The notes under the pieces are model-generated. The model did not search any database. It was not told the origin of the DNA and saw only the letters and a list, made by a program, of their open reading frames with translations. Position numbers and translations under genes: made by a program. DNA of 64,000 nt from Chitinophaga sp. XS-30. Its GTDB lineage: Bacteria > Bacteroidota > Bacteroidia > Chitinophagales > Chitinophagaceae. Shown in pieces: positions 16,565 to 26,142 of this stretch (position 1 is the stretch's first letter; each line of letters begins with the position of its first letter). The stretch covers positions 3,408,032 to 3,472,031 of the forward strand of contig NZ_CP043006.1 of assembly GCF_008086345.1 (NCBI RefSeq). The letters are read 5' to 3'.

Positions 16565-18901
16565 ATGACACGTATGAGAAAGGAAAATTGGATGCTCTGG
16601 TTGTTGCTGTTCGTTTCAGTATCTCCGCTCAGTGCACAGGAAAAGAAAGATCCGGTGGTATATGTAGATCCGCTGATCGGCACCGCGCATTGCCGCTGGT
16701 TCCATTTTGCGCCCGGCGCTTCGCCGTTCGGCATGGCCAAACCCGGCCCCTCTACAAACGGGCACTACGGCAATCCCAGTGGCTGGGAGGCTGTGGGTTA
16801 CGATTACAGGCATACTTCCATTGAAGGGTTCCCCAATTTTCACGAGTTCCAGGTGGGCGGCGTGGTGCTGATGCCCTCCAGGGGCCCGCTGGTGACGGTG
16901 CCGGGTAAGCTGGAGGATAGCCTTTCCGGCTATCGCTCGGCATTTGACCGTGCAGACGAAACCGCTACCGCGGGATATTATTCCGTGCTGCTGAAACGCT
17001 ACGGGATCAGGGCCGAACTGACGGCTACGCAGCGCGTGGCTTTTCAGCGTTTTACTTTTCCGGCCGGCAGCGATTCCCATATTCTTTTCGATATCGGCAA
17101 TAAACAGGGCGAGAGCGGTGAAGTGAAGGATGCACACGTGTACATGTCGCCGGACGGCCGCATCGAAGGGTACGTGATCACCCTGCCCGCTTACGTGCAA
17201 AAGTACCAGCCGGGTGCCGAGGTGGCCATGTATTTCTCCGCCGTGGTCGATAAAAAACCTGCCGCTTTCGGCACTTTCCGCGGCGAAACGCAAACTGCCG
17301 GCGCCGCGGACATCCGCGGAAAAGGGGCGGGGATGTACCTCACCTTTGCTACCAAAGAGCAGGAAGCTGTTACGGTGCGCATCGGCCTTTCCTATACTTC
17401 TGTAGAGAACGCCCGCCTAAATATGCAGCACGAGGCTGCGGCTATGGATTTCGACAAGGCCAGGGAACAGTCCCGCCGCCAATGGAACGAATACCTCGGC
17501 CGCATTACCGTGAGCGGCGGCACGAAAGCCGACCGTACAAAATTTTATACCGGCCTGTACCATGCCGTGCTAGGCCGCGGCCTTGCCAGCGATGTGAACG
17601 GGGCTTATCCCAAAAACACCGGCGGCAACGGGCAAATTCCTTTGAACAAAGATGGTGTGCCATTGCATAACCATTACAATACAGATGCCGTATGGGGTGC
17701 ATTCTGGAACCTTACGCCGCTCTGGGCACTGGCTTACCCGGAATACTATTCGGATTTCGTGAGCAGCCAGTTGCTGGTTTACAACGATGCAGGCTGGCTG
17801 GGTGACGGTATCGCTTCCAGCAAATACGTGTCCGGCGTGGGCACCAACTTCGTCAGCCTTGTGATAGCCGGTGCATACAACTACGGCATCCGCGATTTTG
17901 ATGTGGCCAAAGGATATGCAGCGGCGCTTAAAAACGAGATAGGCTACGAGAACAGGCCGGAAGGTGCGGGGAAAGATGATGTGGCCCGTTTCCGCAAATA
18001 TGGCTATGTGGACCATATCGACCCGAAACCGGGCGAGTGGGCCTTCTCCGGTTCCCATACGCTGGAATATTCATTCAGCGCCTATGCGGTGGCCCAGTGG
18101 GCAAAAGCGCTGGGCAAAACCGGCGATTACAATACCCTGATGAAACTCTCCAAAGGCTGGGAAAAGATATTTGACCCGGCTACAAAATATATGCGTCCCC
18201 GTTATGCCAATGGCCGCTTTGTGGACAACTTCAAGCCCACTGAGCCCTGGCGGGGCTTCCAGGAAGGGAATGCGGGGCAGTACACTTTTTATGTGCCGCA
18301 CAATCCCGAGGGCCTGGTGGCCAAAATAGGCAAGGCAGAGTTCAACAAGAGGCTGGACAGCATTTTCACTGCCGCGCAGAAAACAACTTTCGGCGGCGGT
18401 ACCACTATCGATGCCTTCTCCGGTCTTTCTGCACCTTACAATCACGGCAATCAGCCCTGCCTGCAAATGCCCTGGATGTTCAACTACTCGGGCAAACCGC
18501 ATCTTACCCAGAAGTGGGTGAGGGCCATCTGCAACGAGTTTTACGGCACCGAAGGGGTGCATGGCTATGGCTACGGACAGGATGAGGACCAGGGGCAGCT
18601 CGGCGCCTGGTACGTGATGAGCGCCATGGGGCTGTTCGATGTGCAGGGCGGGGCTGCGGCCAAACCGGTAATGCAGATCGCCTCCTCCCTGTTCGACAAG
18701 GTGGAGATCAAACTGAATAAGAAATATTACAAAGGTAATACCATAGAGATCGTTACGCGTAACAACAGCACAGGCAATATCTATCTCCATCAGCCAACAT
18801 TCAACGGCAAAAAGCTCAGGCAGAACGCCATTCCGTTTGAGCAACTGACACGCGGAGGAAAGCTGGAGTACAGCTTGTCCGACAAACCTGCTGCGTATTG
18901 A
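16565..18901 (+). CDS. GH92 alpha-mannosidase
   Basis: A secreted exo-alpha-mannosidase of 778 residues with a signal peptide ending PLSAQ. GH92 enzymes are calcium-dependent inverting alpha-mannosidases, mostly acting on alpha-1,2 or alpha-1,3 links. Family motifs are VDPLIGTAHCRWFHFAPGAS, SGWEAVGYDYRHTSIEGFPN and GFQEGNAGQYTFYVPHN (with the general-acid Glu candidate). YGYGQDEDQGQLGAWYVMSA carries the Asp pair expected for the base. The length matches the family. With two GH76 genes downstream it would trim side-chain mannose from fungal-type mannan. The exact linkage cannot be read from the sequence. It probably works in the periplasm, since no lipobox is seen. Confidence 0.93.
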   Translation: MTRMRKENWMLWLLLFVSVSPLSAQEKKDPVVYVDPLIGTAHCRWFHFAPGASPFGMAKPGPSTNGHYGNPSGWEAVGYDYRHTSIEGFPNFHEFQVGGVVLMPSRGPLVTVPGKLEDSLSGYRSAFDRADETATAGYYSVLLKRYGIRAELTATQRVAFQRFTFPAGSDSHILFDIGNKQGESGEVKDAHVYMSPDGRIEGYVITLPAYVQKYQPGAEVAMYFSAVVDKKPAAFGTFRGETQTAGAADIRGKGAGMYLTFATKEQEAVTVRIGLSYTSVENARLNMQHEAAAMDFDKAREQSRRQWNEYLGRITVSGGTKADRTKFYTGLYHAVLGRGLASDVNGAYPKNTGGNGQIPLNKDGVPLHNHYNTDAVWGAFWNLTPLWALAYPEYYSDFVSSQLLVYNDAGWLGDGIASSKYVSGVGTNFVSLVIAGAYNYGIRDFDVAKGYAAALKNEIGYENRPEGAGKDDVARFRKYGYVDHIDPKPGEWAFSGSHTLEYSFSAYAVAQWAKALGKTGDYNTLMKLSKGWEKIFDPATKYMRPRYANGRFVDNFKPTEPWRGFQEGNAGQYTFYVPHNPEGLVAKIGKAEFNKRLDSIFTAAQKTTFGGGTTIDAFSGLSAPYNHGNQPCLQMPWMFNYSGKPHLTQKWVRAICNEFYGTEGVHGYGYGQDEDQGQLGAWYVMSAMGLFDVQGGAAAKPVMQIASSLFDKVEIKLNKKYYKGNTIEIVTRNNSTGNIYLHQPTFNGKKLRQNAIPFEQLTRGGKLEYSLSDKPAAY

Positions 18902-18945
18902 TGCGGTGGGCGTTATAAAAACATATTCCACTTCTGATCAAAAAA

Positions 18946-21900
18946 ATGAAGCCAATGCTAGCTTATTATCACGTTATTGTAGAAAGGCTCTCGCGCAGAA
19001 GCAGGCTCCCGCTGATGGTGCTGCTGCTCCTGCTGGCGGCGGGCCGCGGCGCGTATGCGCAGGAATCACGGACCATTACAGGCCGCGTTACGGACGATGC
19101 TACCAAACAACCTGTTCCGGGCGTATCCATTTCGCTCAAGGGCACCGGTACCGGCACGGCTACGGCCGCCGATGGTACGTTTTCCCTGAAGGTCCCGGCC
19201 GGCAGCAACCAGCTGCTGGTATTCTCTTCCATCGGTTATGCCAGCCAGGAAGTGCCGCTTACATCCGCGGCGCAGCTGAACATATCCCTTAAAGTAGCCA
19301 GCAGCACGTTATCGGACGTAGTGGTGGTGGGGTACGGCACGCAGAAGCGCACCAGCCTTACAGGTGCGGTGAGCGTAGTGACAGCAAAGGACCTGGAGGG
19401 CAAACCTGTTACCAGCGCGGTACAGGCCCTGCAGGGCGCTGCGCCTAACCTCATCATTCAGCAGAACGCTACCGAGCCGGGCGCGGCTATCAATATCAAC
19501 GTGCGCGGCGTCAGCACCGTCAACAATACCAGCCCGCTGATATTGGTAGATGGTGTGCCGGGATCGCTTGATCTGCTTAATCCTAACGACATTGAAAGCA
19601 TCAGTGTGCTTAAAGATGCGGCATCGTCCGCCATCTACGGCTCCCGCGCTGCCAACGGGGTAATACTGGTCACCACCAAAACAGGAAAGCTCAACAAAGT
19701 GCCGCGCGTTACCTACAACGGTATGGCGGGCGCGCAGCAGCCTACCTTCCTCATCAAACCGGTGAGCGGGGTGGAATACATGCAGCTTAAAAATGAGGCG
19801 CTGGTCAATTCCGGACAGACGGCGCAGTTCTCTCCCGGGCAGATCCGCCAACAGGGGGAAAAAGGTTCAGAAAAATGGTGGATGGACGAAGTGATGCGCC
19901 CCGCAGCTTTGCAGCATAATCATAACCTTGGTGTAACAGGCGCGGTGGGTAAGGTATCCTACCTGGTCTCCGGCGGGCTGCTCAACCAGAACAGTCTCTA
20001 TCGCGGACCCGACTACGGTTACAAGCGTTACAACGCGCGCGCCAATCTCAGCACGCAGCTGGGCAAATTAAAGCTGGGCGGCAACTTCGCCTACGCCAAA
20101 CAACACATCCGGGAGCATGCTTATTATTCCGACTGGCTGATCTCCACGGCCATCCGGATTCCGCGCATCTATCCTGTCAAAGACACGGCCGGCAACTATT
20201 TCCTGGCGCCTACAGCCTCCAATAACCCGCTGGCACAGCTGGAGCAGGGCGGCCGCAGGTTGTACAACAACGATAGCTACAACTACATGGCCAATGCGGA
20301 ATACGCGCTTACCAGCCACCTGTCCGCCAAACTGGTGTACGGTGCGGATGTCCGCGTGAACAACATGGACGAGTTCCGCCGGTCCATCGACTATACGCCC
20401 TATTCGGGGTCAGACAACCAGAGCGCCAGAACGGTGAACCATGCCCGCAGCATACAGGACAACTTCCAGGCATTGCTCAATTACGACCGTACCTTCAACG
20501 AATTGCACGAGGTAAAGGCCTTGCTTGGGTATGCCACAGAAGGCTGGAAGAACGAATACCGGCAGACCCGCCGGCTCAATGTGGATAATACAACGGGAGA
20601 TTCCATCGCCGGTACCGAAACCCTCACGGGCTTCAACGATACCTACGGTACCCGGATCGACCAATGGGCGCTCAACTCTGCATTCGGCCGGTTGAACTAT
20701 GCCTTTAACAACCGCTATTATTTCGAATTCAATTTCCGCTACGATGCATCCAGCCGCTTCGCCAAAGGCAACCGCGGCGCATTCTTCCCATCGTTCTCCG
20801 CCGCCTGGCGTATTACAGATGAGCCGTTCATGGAAACGGTGAAGGAGAAGGTGGGCGACCTGAAGCTGCGCGGTTCCTGGGGCCAGCTGGGCAACCAGCA
20901 GATCATTTCCAATTATGGCTACATGAACGTGTACACGACCGTGAGCAATATGTATGGCTTCAATAACATAGCCCAGCCAGGCGCCTCGTTTGCGGTTGGC
21001 AACCCGGTGATCACCTGGGAATCCGCCAATTCCGCCAACATCGGTTTTGACCTGTCTATGCTGGATAACCGGCTTACCATCAGTTACGATTACTTCCACA
21101 AGATCACGGATAATATTTTGCTGCAATTGCCCGCACCCGGCTTGTACGGCGCTACGCCTGCCTTTCAGAATGCCGGGAAGGTGAAGAACCAGGGCTTTGA
21201 ACTGGCGGTGAACTACAGGGCAAAGACCGGTGCGTTCAATCACACCGTAGGCGCCAACCTGGCGGACAACCTGAATGAGATCGTTGATTTCAAAGGCCGT
21301 ACCTCCATCCAGGAAGGGGACGTTACCTACATCAACCGCGAAGGGTTCCCGATCAGTTCCTATTACGGTTACCAGGCCGATGGCTTTTACCAGAACCTGG
21401 AGGATATCAAGAACAGCCCCAAACCTGCTTTCGCAAACGAGGTAAAACCGGGGGACATCAAGTATGTAGACCGCAATGGGGATGGCGTCATCAATAACGA
21501 TGACAGGTTCATCATGGGCAATCCTTTTCCCCGTTTCACCTTCGGGCTGAACTACGGCGTAACCTGGAAAGGCTTTGATGCCAGCATTTTCATACAGGGC
21601 GTCGGCAAAAGGAACGTGTTCCTGCGCGGCGAAGGCGTAGAGGCATTCCACAACAACTGGGATAACGTGTATGCGCAGCATATCGACCGGTGGACGCCTA
21701 ACAACCCGAACGCAAGCTATCCCCGCCTTACCATCGGTACGGAATCCGTTAACAATAGGGCGAACTCCACCTTCTGGCTGGAGAACGCTGCTTATGCGAG
21801 GCTGAAGAATGCACAGCTCGGTTATACGCTGCCCGCCAGTCTTACCAACCGCGCGAAGATACAGAAGGTAAGGGTGTACCTCACCGGGCAGAACCTGTGG

Positions 21901-22047
21901 ACCGTTACCGGCATGAAGAACGGTATGGACCCCGAACTGACGGAGTTTAACAGTACCCTCAACCTGAACCAGCTGAGCAGCGCCACGAGCGGCCGTATCT
22001 ACCCGGTTCAGAAAGTATGGGCGGTAGGGCTGGATATCAACTTTTAA
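18946..22047 (+). CDS. SusC/RagA-family TonB-dependent glycan importer (PUL 2, mannan)
   Basis: Outer-membrane importer of 1033 residues, the partner of the following SusD. The signal peptide ends RGAYAQ (about residue 39). The carboxypeptidase-regulatory-like domain (ITGRVTDDATKQPVPGVSIS) covers about 45-125. The plug begins LSDVVVVGYGTQKRTSLTGA and contains SSAIYGSRAANGVILVTTK, followed by the 22-strand-type barrel ending VWAVGLDINF. There is no STN domain. It lies 44 bases after the GH92 stop and 21 bases before susD. The likely cargo is alpha-manno-oligosaccharides cut at the surface, as inferred from the GH76/GH92 neighbours. Confidence 0.96.
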   Translation: MKPMLAYYHVIVERLSRRSRLPLMVLLLLLAAGRGAYAQESRTITGRVTDDATKQPVPGVSISLKGTGTGTATAADGTFSLKVPAGSNQLLVFSSIGYASQEVPLTSAAQLNISLKVASSTLSDVVVVGYGTQKRTSLTGAVSVVTAKDLEGKPVTSAVQALQGAAPNLIIQQNATEPGAAININVRGVSTVNNTSPLILVDGVPGSLDLLNPNDIESISVLKDAASSAIYGSRAANGVILVTTKTGKLNKVPRVTYNGMAGAQQPTFLIKPVSGVEYMQLKNEALVNSGQTAQFSPGQIRQQGEKGSEKWWMDEVMRPAALQHNHNLGVTGAVGKVSYLVSGGLLNQNSLYRGPDYGYKRYNARANLSTQLGKLKLGGNFAYAKQHIREHAYYSDWLISTAIRIPRIYPVKDTAGNYFLAPTASNNPLAQLEQGGRRLYNNDSYNYMANAEYALTSHLSAKLVYGADVRVNNMDEFRRSIDYTPYSGSDNQSARTVNHARSIQDNFQALLNYDRTFNELHEVKALLGYATEGWKNEYRQTRRLNVDNTTGDSIAGTETLTGFNDTYGTRIDQWALNSAFGRLNYAFNNRYYFEFNFRYDASSRFAKGNRGAFFPSFSAAWRITDEPFMETVKEKVGDLKLRGSWGQLGNQQIISNYGYMNVYTTVSNMYGFNNIAQPGASFAVGNPVITWESANSANIGFDLSMLDNRLTISYDYFHKITDNILLQLPAPGLYGATPAFQNAGKVKNQGFELAVNYRAKTGAFNHTVGANLADNLNEIVDFKGRTSIQEGDVTYINREGFPISSYYGYQADGFYQNLEDIKNSPKPAFANEVKPGDIKYVDRNGDGVINNDDRFIMGNPFPRFTFGLNYGVTWKGFDASIFIQGVGKRNVFLRGEGVEAFHNNWDNVYAQHIDRWTPNNPNASYPRLTIGTESVNNRANSTFWLENAAYARLKNAQLGYTLPASLTNRAKIQKVRVYLTGQNLWTVTGMKNGMDPELTEFNSTLNLNQLSSATSGRIYPVQKVWAVGLDINF

Positions 22048-22068
22048 CCACGTTTAAATGATCGCATT

Positions 22069-23673
22069 ATGAGGATAAGAAAGTATTGTTCAATTGTGTT
22101 GGGGGCGTTGCTGCTGGGAGCGGCAGGCTGCAAGAAGCTTGACCTTGGCCCGTCCTACCAGGATACCGACCTCACCTTCTGGCAAAAGCCGGAAGCCGCG
22201 GAGCAGGTGCTCAATAACTGCTATGCCGGCATGTATTCCGCAGATTATTATTTCTTCAATGAAAGTCTCAGTGATAATTCATTCAGCTCCAGCGCTGTGA
22301 ACGGCGGCGCCGCGCAGAGCATTGCCGCGGGCGCGTACGATGGCCGTACCAACCGCGTAGCAGGGGAGTGGGCTTTTCACTACGGAGGCATCCGCAACGT
22401 CAATAATCTCATCGCCAATATAGATAAAGTGCCTGGTCTTGATGCCGGCCTGAAGGCCCGCTACCTCGCTGAAGCAAGGTTCATCCGCGCCTTCCATTAT
22501 TTTCATCTCGTTACCTGGTATGGCAATGTGCCGTTGATCGAAAACGAGATATCTTACGAAGAGAGCTTCCAGATCTCCCGTACGGCCAAAGCCGAAGTGG
22601 TGAACTATATCCTCACGGAGCTGGATGAAGTGGCCGCTATATTGCCGCAGAAATCGGCGTATCCCGATGCGGAAAAGGGCCGCATCGCCAAAGCCGCCGC
22701 CGCGGCCCTGAAGGCCAAAGTGCTGCTCTACGACAACAAGTGGAGCGAAGCCGCTACCGTGCTGGAGCAGATCATGGACGGCACATACGGCGTTTACACC
22801 CTGTTCCCTTCCTTCCCCGGCATCTTTCAGCCGGAAAACGAGAACAACAGCGAGGTGATCCTCAACCTGGAATTCGTACCGGTGAGCAGAACGCATGCCA
22901 TGCAGCGTTTCTTCATACCCTTCACCGAAGGCACGCTTATCAGCGGCATGGCGCCTTCCCAGTCCCTGGTAGATGATTTTATCATGACCAATGGCAAGGG
23001 CATCAATGAAACCGGCTCCGGCTACGATGAGAACACTCCTTTCCGTAACCGGGACCCGAGGCTCGAAGCCACCATCATTCACGATGGTTCTTCCTTCATC
23101 ACCAAGCGCGGGGACACCATCACCATACAAACCGCGCCCGGCAGCGGCGATAACGCGGCGGACAAAGCGGACGCCTCCAAAACAGGCTACTATTTCCGCA
23201 AGTACTACGACCGCACGGCGGACGGCAACAACAATTCCGGTCTCAACCTTATCCTCATCCGTTATGCGGATGTGCTGCTGATGTACGCCGAAGCAAAAGC
23301 GATGATGAACCAGCTGGATGCGGATACCTGGGATAAGACCATCAGGGTCATCCGTCAGCGTGCAGGCTTCACCGATCCGGCGGCCCTCAATTTCTCGAAC
23401 TACGCCGGCTTAAGCAATCCTGCCAAAACCGACCTCGTGCGCCGTGAGCGCAGAACGGAAATGGCGCTGGAAAGCCAGCGGATATTCGATATCCGCCGCT
23501 GGAAGATCGCGGAGACCGTGATGAACGGAACGCTCTACGGCATGAAGGTGGGCAACAGCCATCTTGTAGCAGACAGGCGTGTGTTCGACGCAAGCAAACA
23601 TTATCTGTGGCCGGTGCCGCAGGCGGATATAGAAATGAACCGAAACCTGCTGCCGAACAATACCGGCTGGTGA
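22069..23673 (+). CDS. SusD/RagB-family glycan-binding lipoprotein (PUL 2)
   Basis: Surface lipoprotein of 534 residues with lipobox Cys21 (GAAGC). It has the canonical SusD layout: N-terminal TPR-like helices including ARFIRAFHYFHLVTWYGNVP, and a C-terminal part with [40 protein letters not shown] and HYLWPVPQADIEMNRNLLPN. The length is ordinary and there is no insert, unlike the PUL 1 SusD. It forms the lid of the SusC encoded just upstream and should bind mannan oligosaccharides. It is followed 40 bases later by a SusE-like SGBP gene. Confidence 0.96.
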   Translation: MRIRKYCSIVLGALLLGAAGCKKLDLGPSYQDTDLTFWQKPEAAEQVLNNCYAGMYSADYYFFNESLSDNSFSSSAVNGGAAQSIAAGAYDGRTNRVAGEWAFHYGGIRNVNNLIANIDKVPGLDAGLKARYLAEARFIRAFHYFHLVTWYGNVPLIENEISYEESFQISRTAKAEVVNYILTELDEVAAILPQKSAYPDAEKGRIAKAAAAALKAKVLLYDNKWSEAATVLEQIMDGTYGVYTLFPSFPGIFQPENENNSEVILNLEFVPVSRTHAMQRFFIPFTEGTLISGMAPSQSLVDDFIMTNGKGINETGSGYDENTPFRNRDPRLEATIIHDGSSFITKRGDTITIQTAPGSGDNAADKADASKTGYYFRKYYDRTADGNNNSGLNLILIRYADVLLMYAEAKAMMNQLDADTWDKTIRVIRQRAGFTDPAALNFSNYAGLSNPAKTDLVRRERRTEMALESQRIFDIRRWKIAETVMNGTLYGMKVGNSHLVADRRVFDASKHYLWPVPQADIEMNRNLLPNNTGW

Positions 23674-23713
23674 CCAGTACAACCATTACCAACATCAATA
23701 AAAAGATATTATC

Positions 23714-24859
23714 ATGACACATACTTTCAAATTCAGGGTATATAACGTGCTGGCCGCGCTGCTGGCGATAGGGGCCTTTGCCTCCTGCGAAAAGGAGAAA
23801 GCCATCAACAGCAACATTTCCACCGTTAAAGAATTGTATTACCCAGAAGTGGGCAAATATTACAAGCTGCAGCCCGCCACCAGCGCCGTGGTGAACTTTG
23901 AATGGAGCCCGGCCAGAGCGGAAGACGGCAGCCTAGTAATGTATGAAGTAGCATTTGATACGCTGGACGGCGATTTTACGCGCCCCATCTATACCGTTGC
24001 CTCCGGCGGTAACGGGGTGCAGAATTCCCTTGCGCTTTCCCACAAAGTGCTGAACGCCATTGCCAGCAAGGCGGGCATTCAGCCCTCCACCTCCGGTTCC
24101 CTGAAATGGACGGTGATTGCCATGAAGGGACTCAACGAAAGACGCGCGGATTCCTCCAGGACGATCGTGATCGAAAGGCCATCCGGCTTTACGGAAATAC
24201 CTGACAATGTATTCATCACCGGTGCGGCCACTGAAGGCGGAACGGACCTTGCCAATGCCCTGGCCATGAAACCGGGTACCGATGGCGTGTTCGAGATATT
24301 TACCCGCCTGAAAGACGGCGCTTTCACTTTCACGGACCGCAACAGCGGCACGCCCGTAACCTACTCCATGCAGGGCAGCAGGTTGCAGGAAGGCGGCGAG
24401 AACCAGCAGACCGGGGATAAGATATACCGCATCCGGCTGGACTTTGCAAATGCCGCCGCGGAAATGATAGAGATCACCGATGCTGGCGTGTTCGCATCCG
24501 CATACAACAGCGTGATCGGCAACCTCGCCTACGCCGGTAACGGAACCTGGGCGGCGCAGAACGTACCCATCGTTTACTTCGATTTCGGCAGCTGGAAAGA
24601 CGATCGTTTTAAATTCCAGTTCACCACCATGGATGCGGGCGGTACCCCCGGCACCCTCTACTATGGCAGCGAGAACCAGTCCAATTCCACACCTCCGGAT
24701 GCCAATACACCGGCCGCTTATTACAACGTGGTGCCGGTAGATAATTCACAGTGGGATTTCACTTACAAATACCCGGCAGGAGCTGATGGAAAAACAGGGG
24801 ACTTTACCCTGCAGCTGAATGCGTCGGAAGATTATTCCTATCAACTGACCGTGCATTAA
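23714..24859 (+). CDS. SusE-like surface glycan-binding lipoprotein (PUL 2)
   Basis: A lipoprotein of 381 residues with lipobox Cys25 (AFASC) followed by EKEK, which suits surface display. The N-terminal domain (VNFEWSPARAEDGSLVMYEV) has the fibronectin-like pattern of the SusE outer-membrane domain. The C-terminal half contains DNVFITGAATEGG and YDFGSW-like starch-binding-type beta repeats, as seen in SusE/SusF relatives. It has no catalytic motif. It probably holds mannan at the surface for the lipoprotein GH76 encoded next, 25 bases downstream. Confidence 0.8.
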   Translation: MTHTFKFRVYNVLAALLAIGAFASCEKEKAINSNISTVKELYYPEVGKYYKLQPATSAVVNFEWSPARAEDGSLVMYEVAFDTLDGDFTRPIYTVASGGNGVQNSLALSHKVLNAIASKAGIQPSTSGSLKWTVIAMKGLNERRADSSRTIVIERPSGFTEIPDNVFITGAATEGGTDLANALAMKPGTDGVFEIFTRLKDGAFTFTDRNSGTPVTYSMQGSRLQEGGENQQTGDKIYRIRLDFANAAAEMIEITDAGVFASAYNSVIGNLAYAGNGTWAAQNVPIVYFDFGSWKDDRFKFQFTTMDAGGTPGTLYYGSENQSNSTPPDANTPAAYYNVVPVDNSQWDFTYKYPAGADGKTGDFTLQLNASEDYSYQLTVH

Positions 24860-24884
24860 TTGGTGAATTACTAAAGTCATTTAT

Positions 24885-26084
24885 ATGAGACCTATCATTT
24901 TAATCATAGCCGCAGCGGCGTTTACCTTTACCGGGTGTTACAAGGAGCGGGAAGATGTGCCCGTGAAGGTGGAAGGCGATACCACATCGGTAACATTGAG
25001 CTACAAACTCAAAGCCCGCCAGGCGCTCGACGATATTTACAGGAACTACGGCATCAGCGGCAGCAACTATGTAAGGGAAAATTTCCCCGCCCAGCCCGGA
25101 GACCCGAGGTATGCATACCTGTGGCCGTATTCCGCCATGTTTACGGCAGCCACGCTGCTCAAACAGTTGGGTTTTACCGACGAAGTGTACCAGGGTTACT
25201 ATACCAGTACCCTCGCGGGCATGGAGGGATACCTGGACGCATCCCGCCAGCCTGCCGGCTACCAGTCCATTCCCGTAAGCGAAGGCCTGGCGGACCGTTT
25301 CTACGATGATAACGCTATTACGGGTATAGACATGCTGGAAGCCTACCGGCTCACGCGGGAGGCGCAATTGCTCACCAACGCGAAAATTTGCTACGCGTTC
25401 TGTGCCTCCGCCGAAAGTCCCGAAGCAGGTGGTGGCCTTTACTGGAACGAAGGTGTGCTGAACAATCCTGACGATCCGAATTATATCAAGGCCACCAATG
25501 TGACCGCGCTTTCCGCTACGCTGGCCCTGCAACTGTACCAGCAGGAACAGAACGGGGACTATCTAGTCTCCGCCAAACGCTGGTACGACTGGGTCAAACA
25601 ATATATGCTGGACCCTTCGGACAAGATCTTCTGGAACTCCATATGGATCAAGGATGGCAGCATCAACTATGCTAAATGGACCTACAATTCCGGCGCCATG
25701 ATCCAGAATGCTGCCCTGCTGTACAAGATCACCGGCGAAGAGGCTTATCTGGCGGATGCGAAAGCATGGGCGGAGGCTTCCTATAATTTCTTTACACGCC
25801 AGGTGACCAATATCGGGCGGTTCTTCGTGCCGCACGACCCCTGGTTTACCGCCGTGCTGTTGCGCGGATACCTGGAGCTGTATGAGCTGGACGAAAACGC
25901 CACCTATATCAACACCCTTGTGGCGAATGTAGATTATGCGTGGGAACACAGCAGGCTGCCCGGTACTTTCCAGTTCTATGAGGACTGGTCGGGCTCCGAC
26001 CTGGGGAGATACTATTCCTTGCTCACGCACATAGGCATGGTAGAGATCTATGCCAGGATATCGATCTGGAAAAACGAAGAGTAA
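24885..26084 (+). CDS. GH76 endo-alpha-1,6-mannanase-like lipoprotein
   Basis: A (alpha/alpha)6-barrel enzyme of 399 residues. The hallmark Asp pair of GH76 is in RFYDDNAITGID (Asp141, Asp142), and the barrel repeats YNSGAMIQNAALLYKITGEE and DPWFTAVLLRGYLELYE fit the family. Members cut the alpha-1,6-mannan backbone of fungal mannoproteins. The signal peptide ends in a lipobox with Cys18 (FTGC) followed by YKERED, an acidic stretch of the kind that exports lipoproteins to the Bacteroidota surface. It is therefore the likely surface enzyme that makes pieces for SusCD. It forms a pair with the second GH76 gene downstream, from which a hairpin separates it. Confidence 0.9.
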   Translation: MRPIILIIAAAAFTFTGCYKEREDVPVKVEGDTTSVTLSYKLKARQALDDIYRNYGISGSNYVRENFPAQPGDPRYAYLWPYSAMFTAATLLKQLGFTDEVYQGYYTSTLAGMEGYLDASRQPAGYQSIPVSEGLADRFYDDNAITGIDMLEAYRLTREAQLLTNAKICYAFCASAESPEAGGGLYWNEGVLNNPDDPNYIKATNVTALSATLALQLYQQEQNGDYLVSAKRWYDWVKQYMLDPSDKIFWNSIWIKDGSINYAKWTYNSGAMIQNAALLYKITGEEAYLADAKAWAEASYNFFTRQVTNIGRFFVPHDPWFTAVLLRGYLELYELDENATYINTLVANVDYAWEHSRLPGTFQFYEDWSGSDLGRYYSLLTHIGMVEIYARISIWKNEE

Positions 26085-26086
26085 AC

Positions 26087-26129
26087 CGTTTCATCCGTTC
26101 GCAGTGTTCATAACGCGAACGGATGAACG
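26087..26129 (+). repeat. 13-base-pair hairpin between the two GH76 genes
   Basis: TTCATCCGTTCGC (26090-26102) pairs perfectly with GCGAACGGATGAA (26115-26127) across a 12-base loop. The stem extends further with one bulge. It starts six bases after the first GH76 stop. The T-run of an intrinsic terminator is absent, so processing, stability control or partial termination are the likely roles. Confidence 0.75.
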
Positions 26130-26142
26130 TTAATAGGGGATT

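Noticed and set aside
20410..21681. Long open frame antisense to the PUL 2 susC, with similar ones antisense to the PUL 3 susC and the symporter
   Set aside because: These frames mirror the codon pattern of the sense genes, have no recognisable domains or promoters, and overlap well-supported TonB receptors or a transporter.
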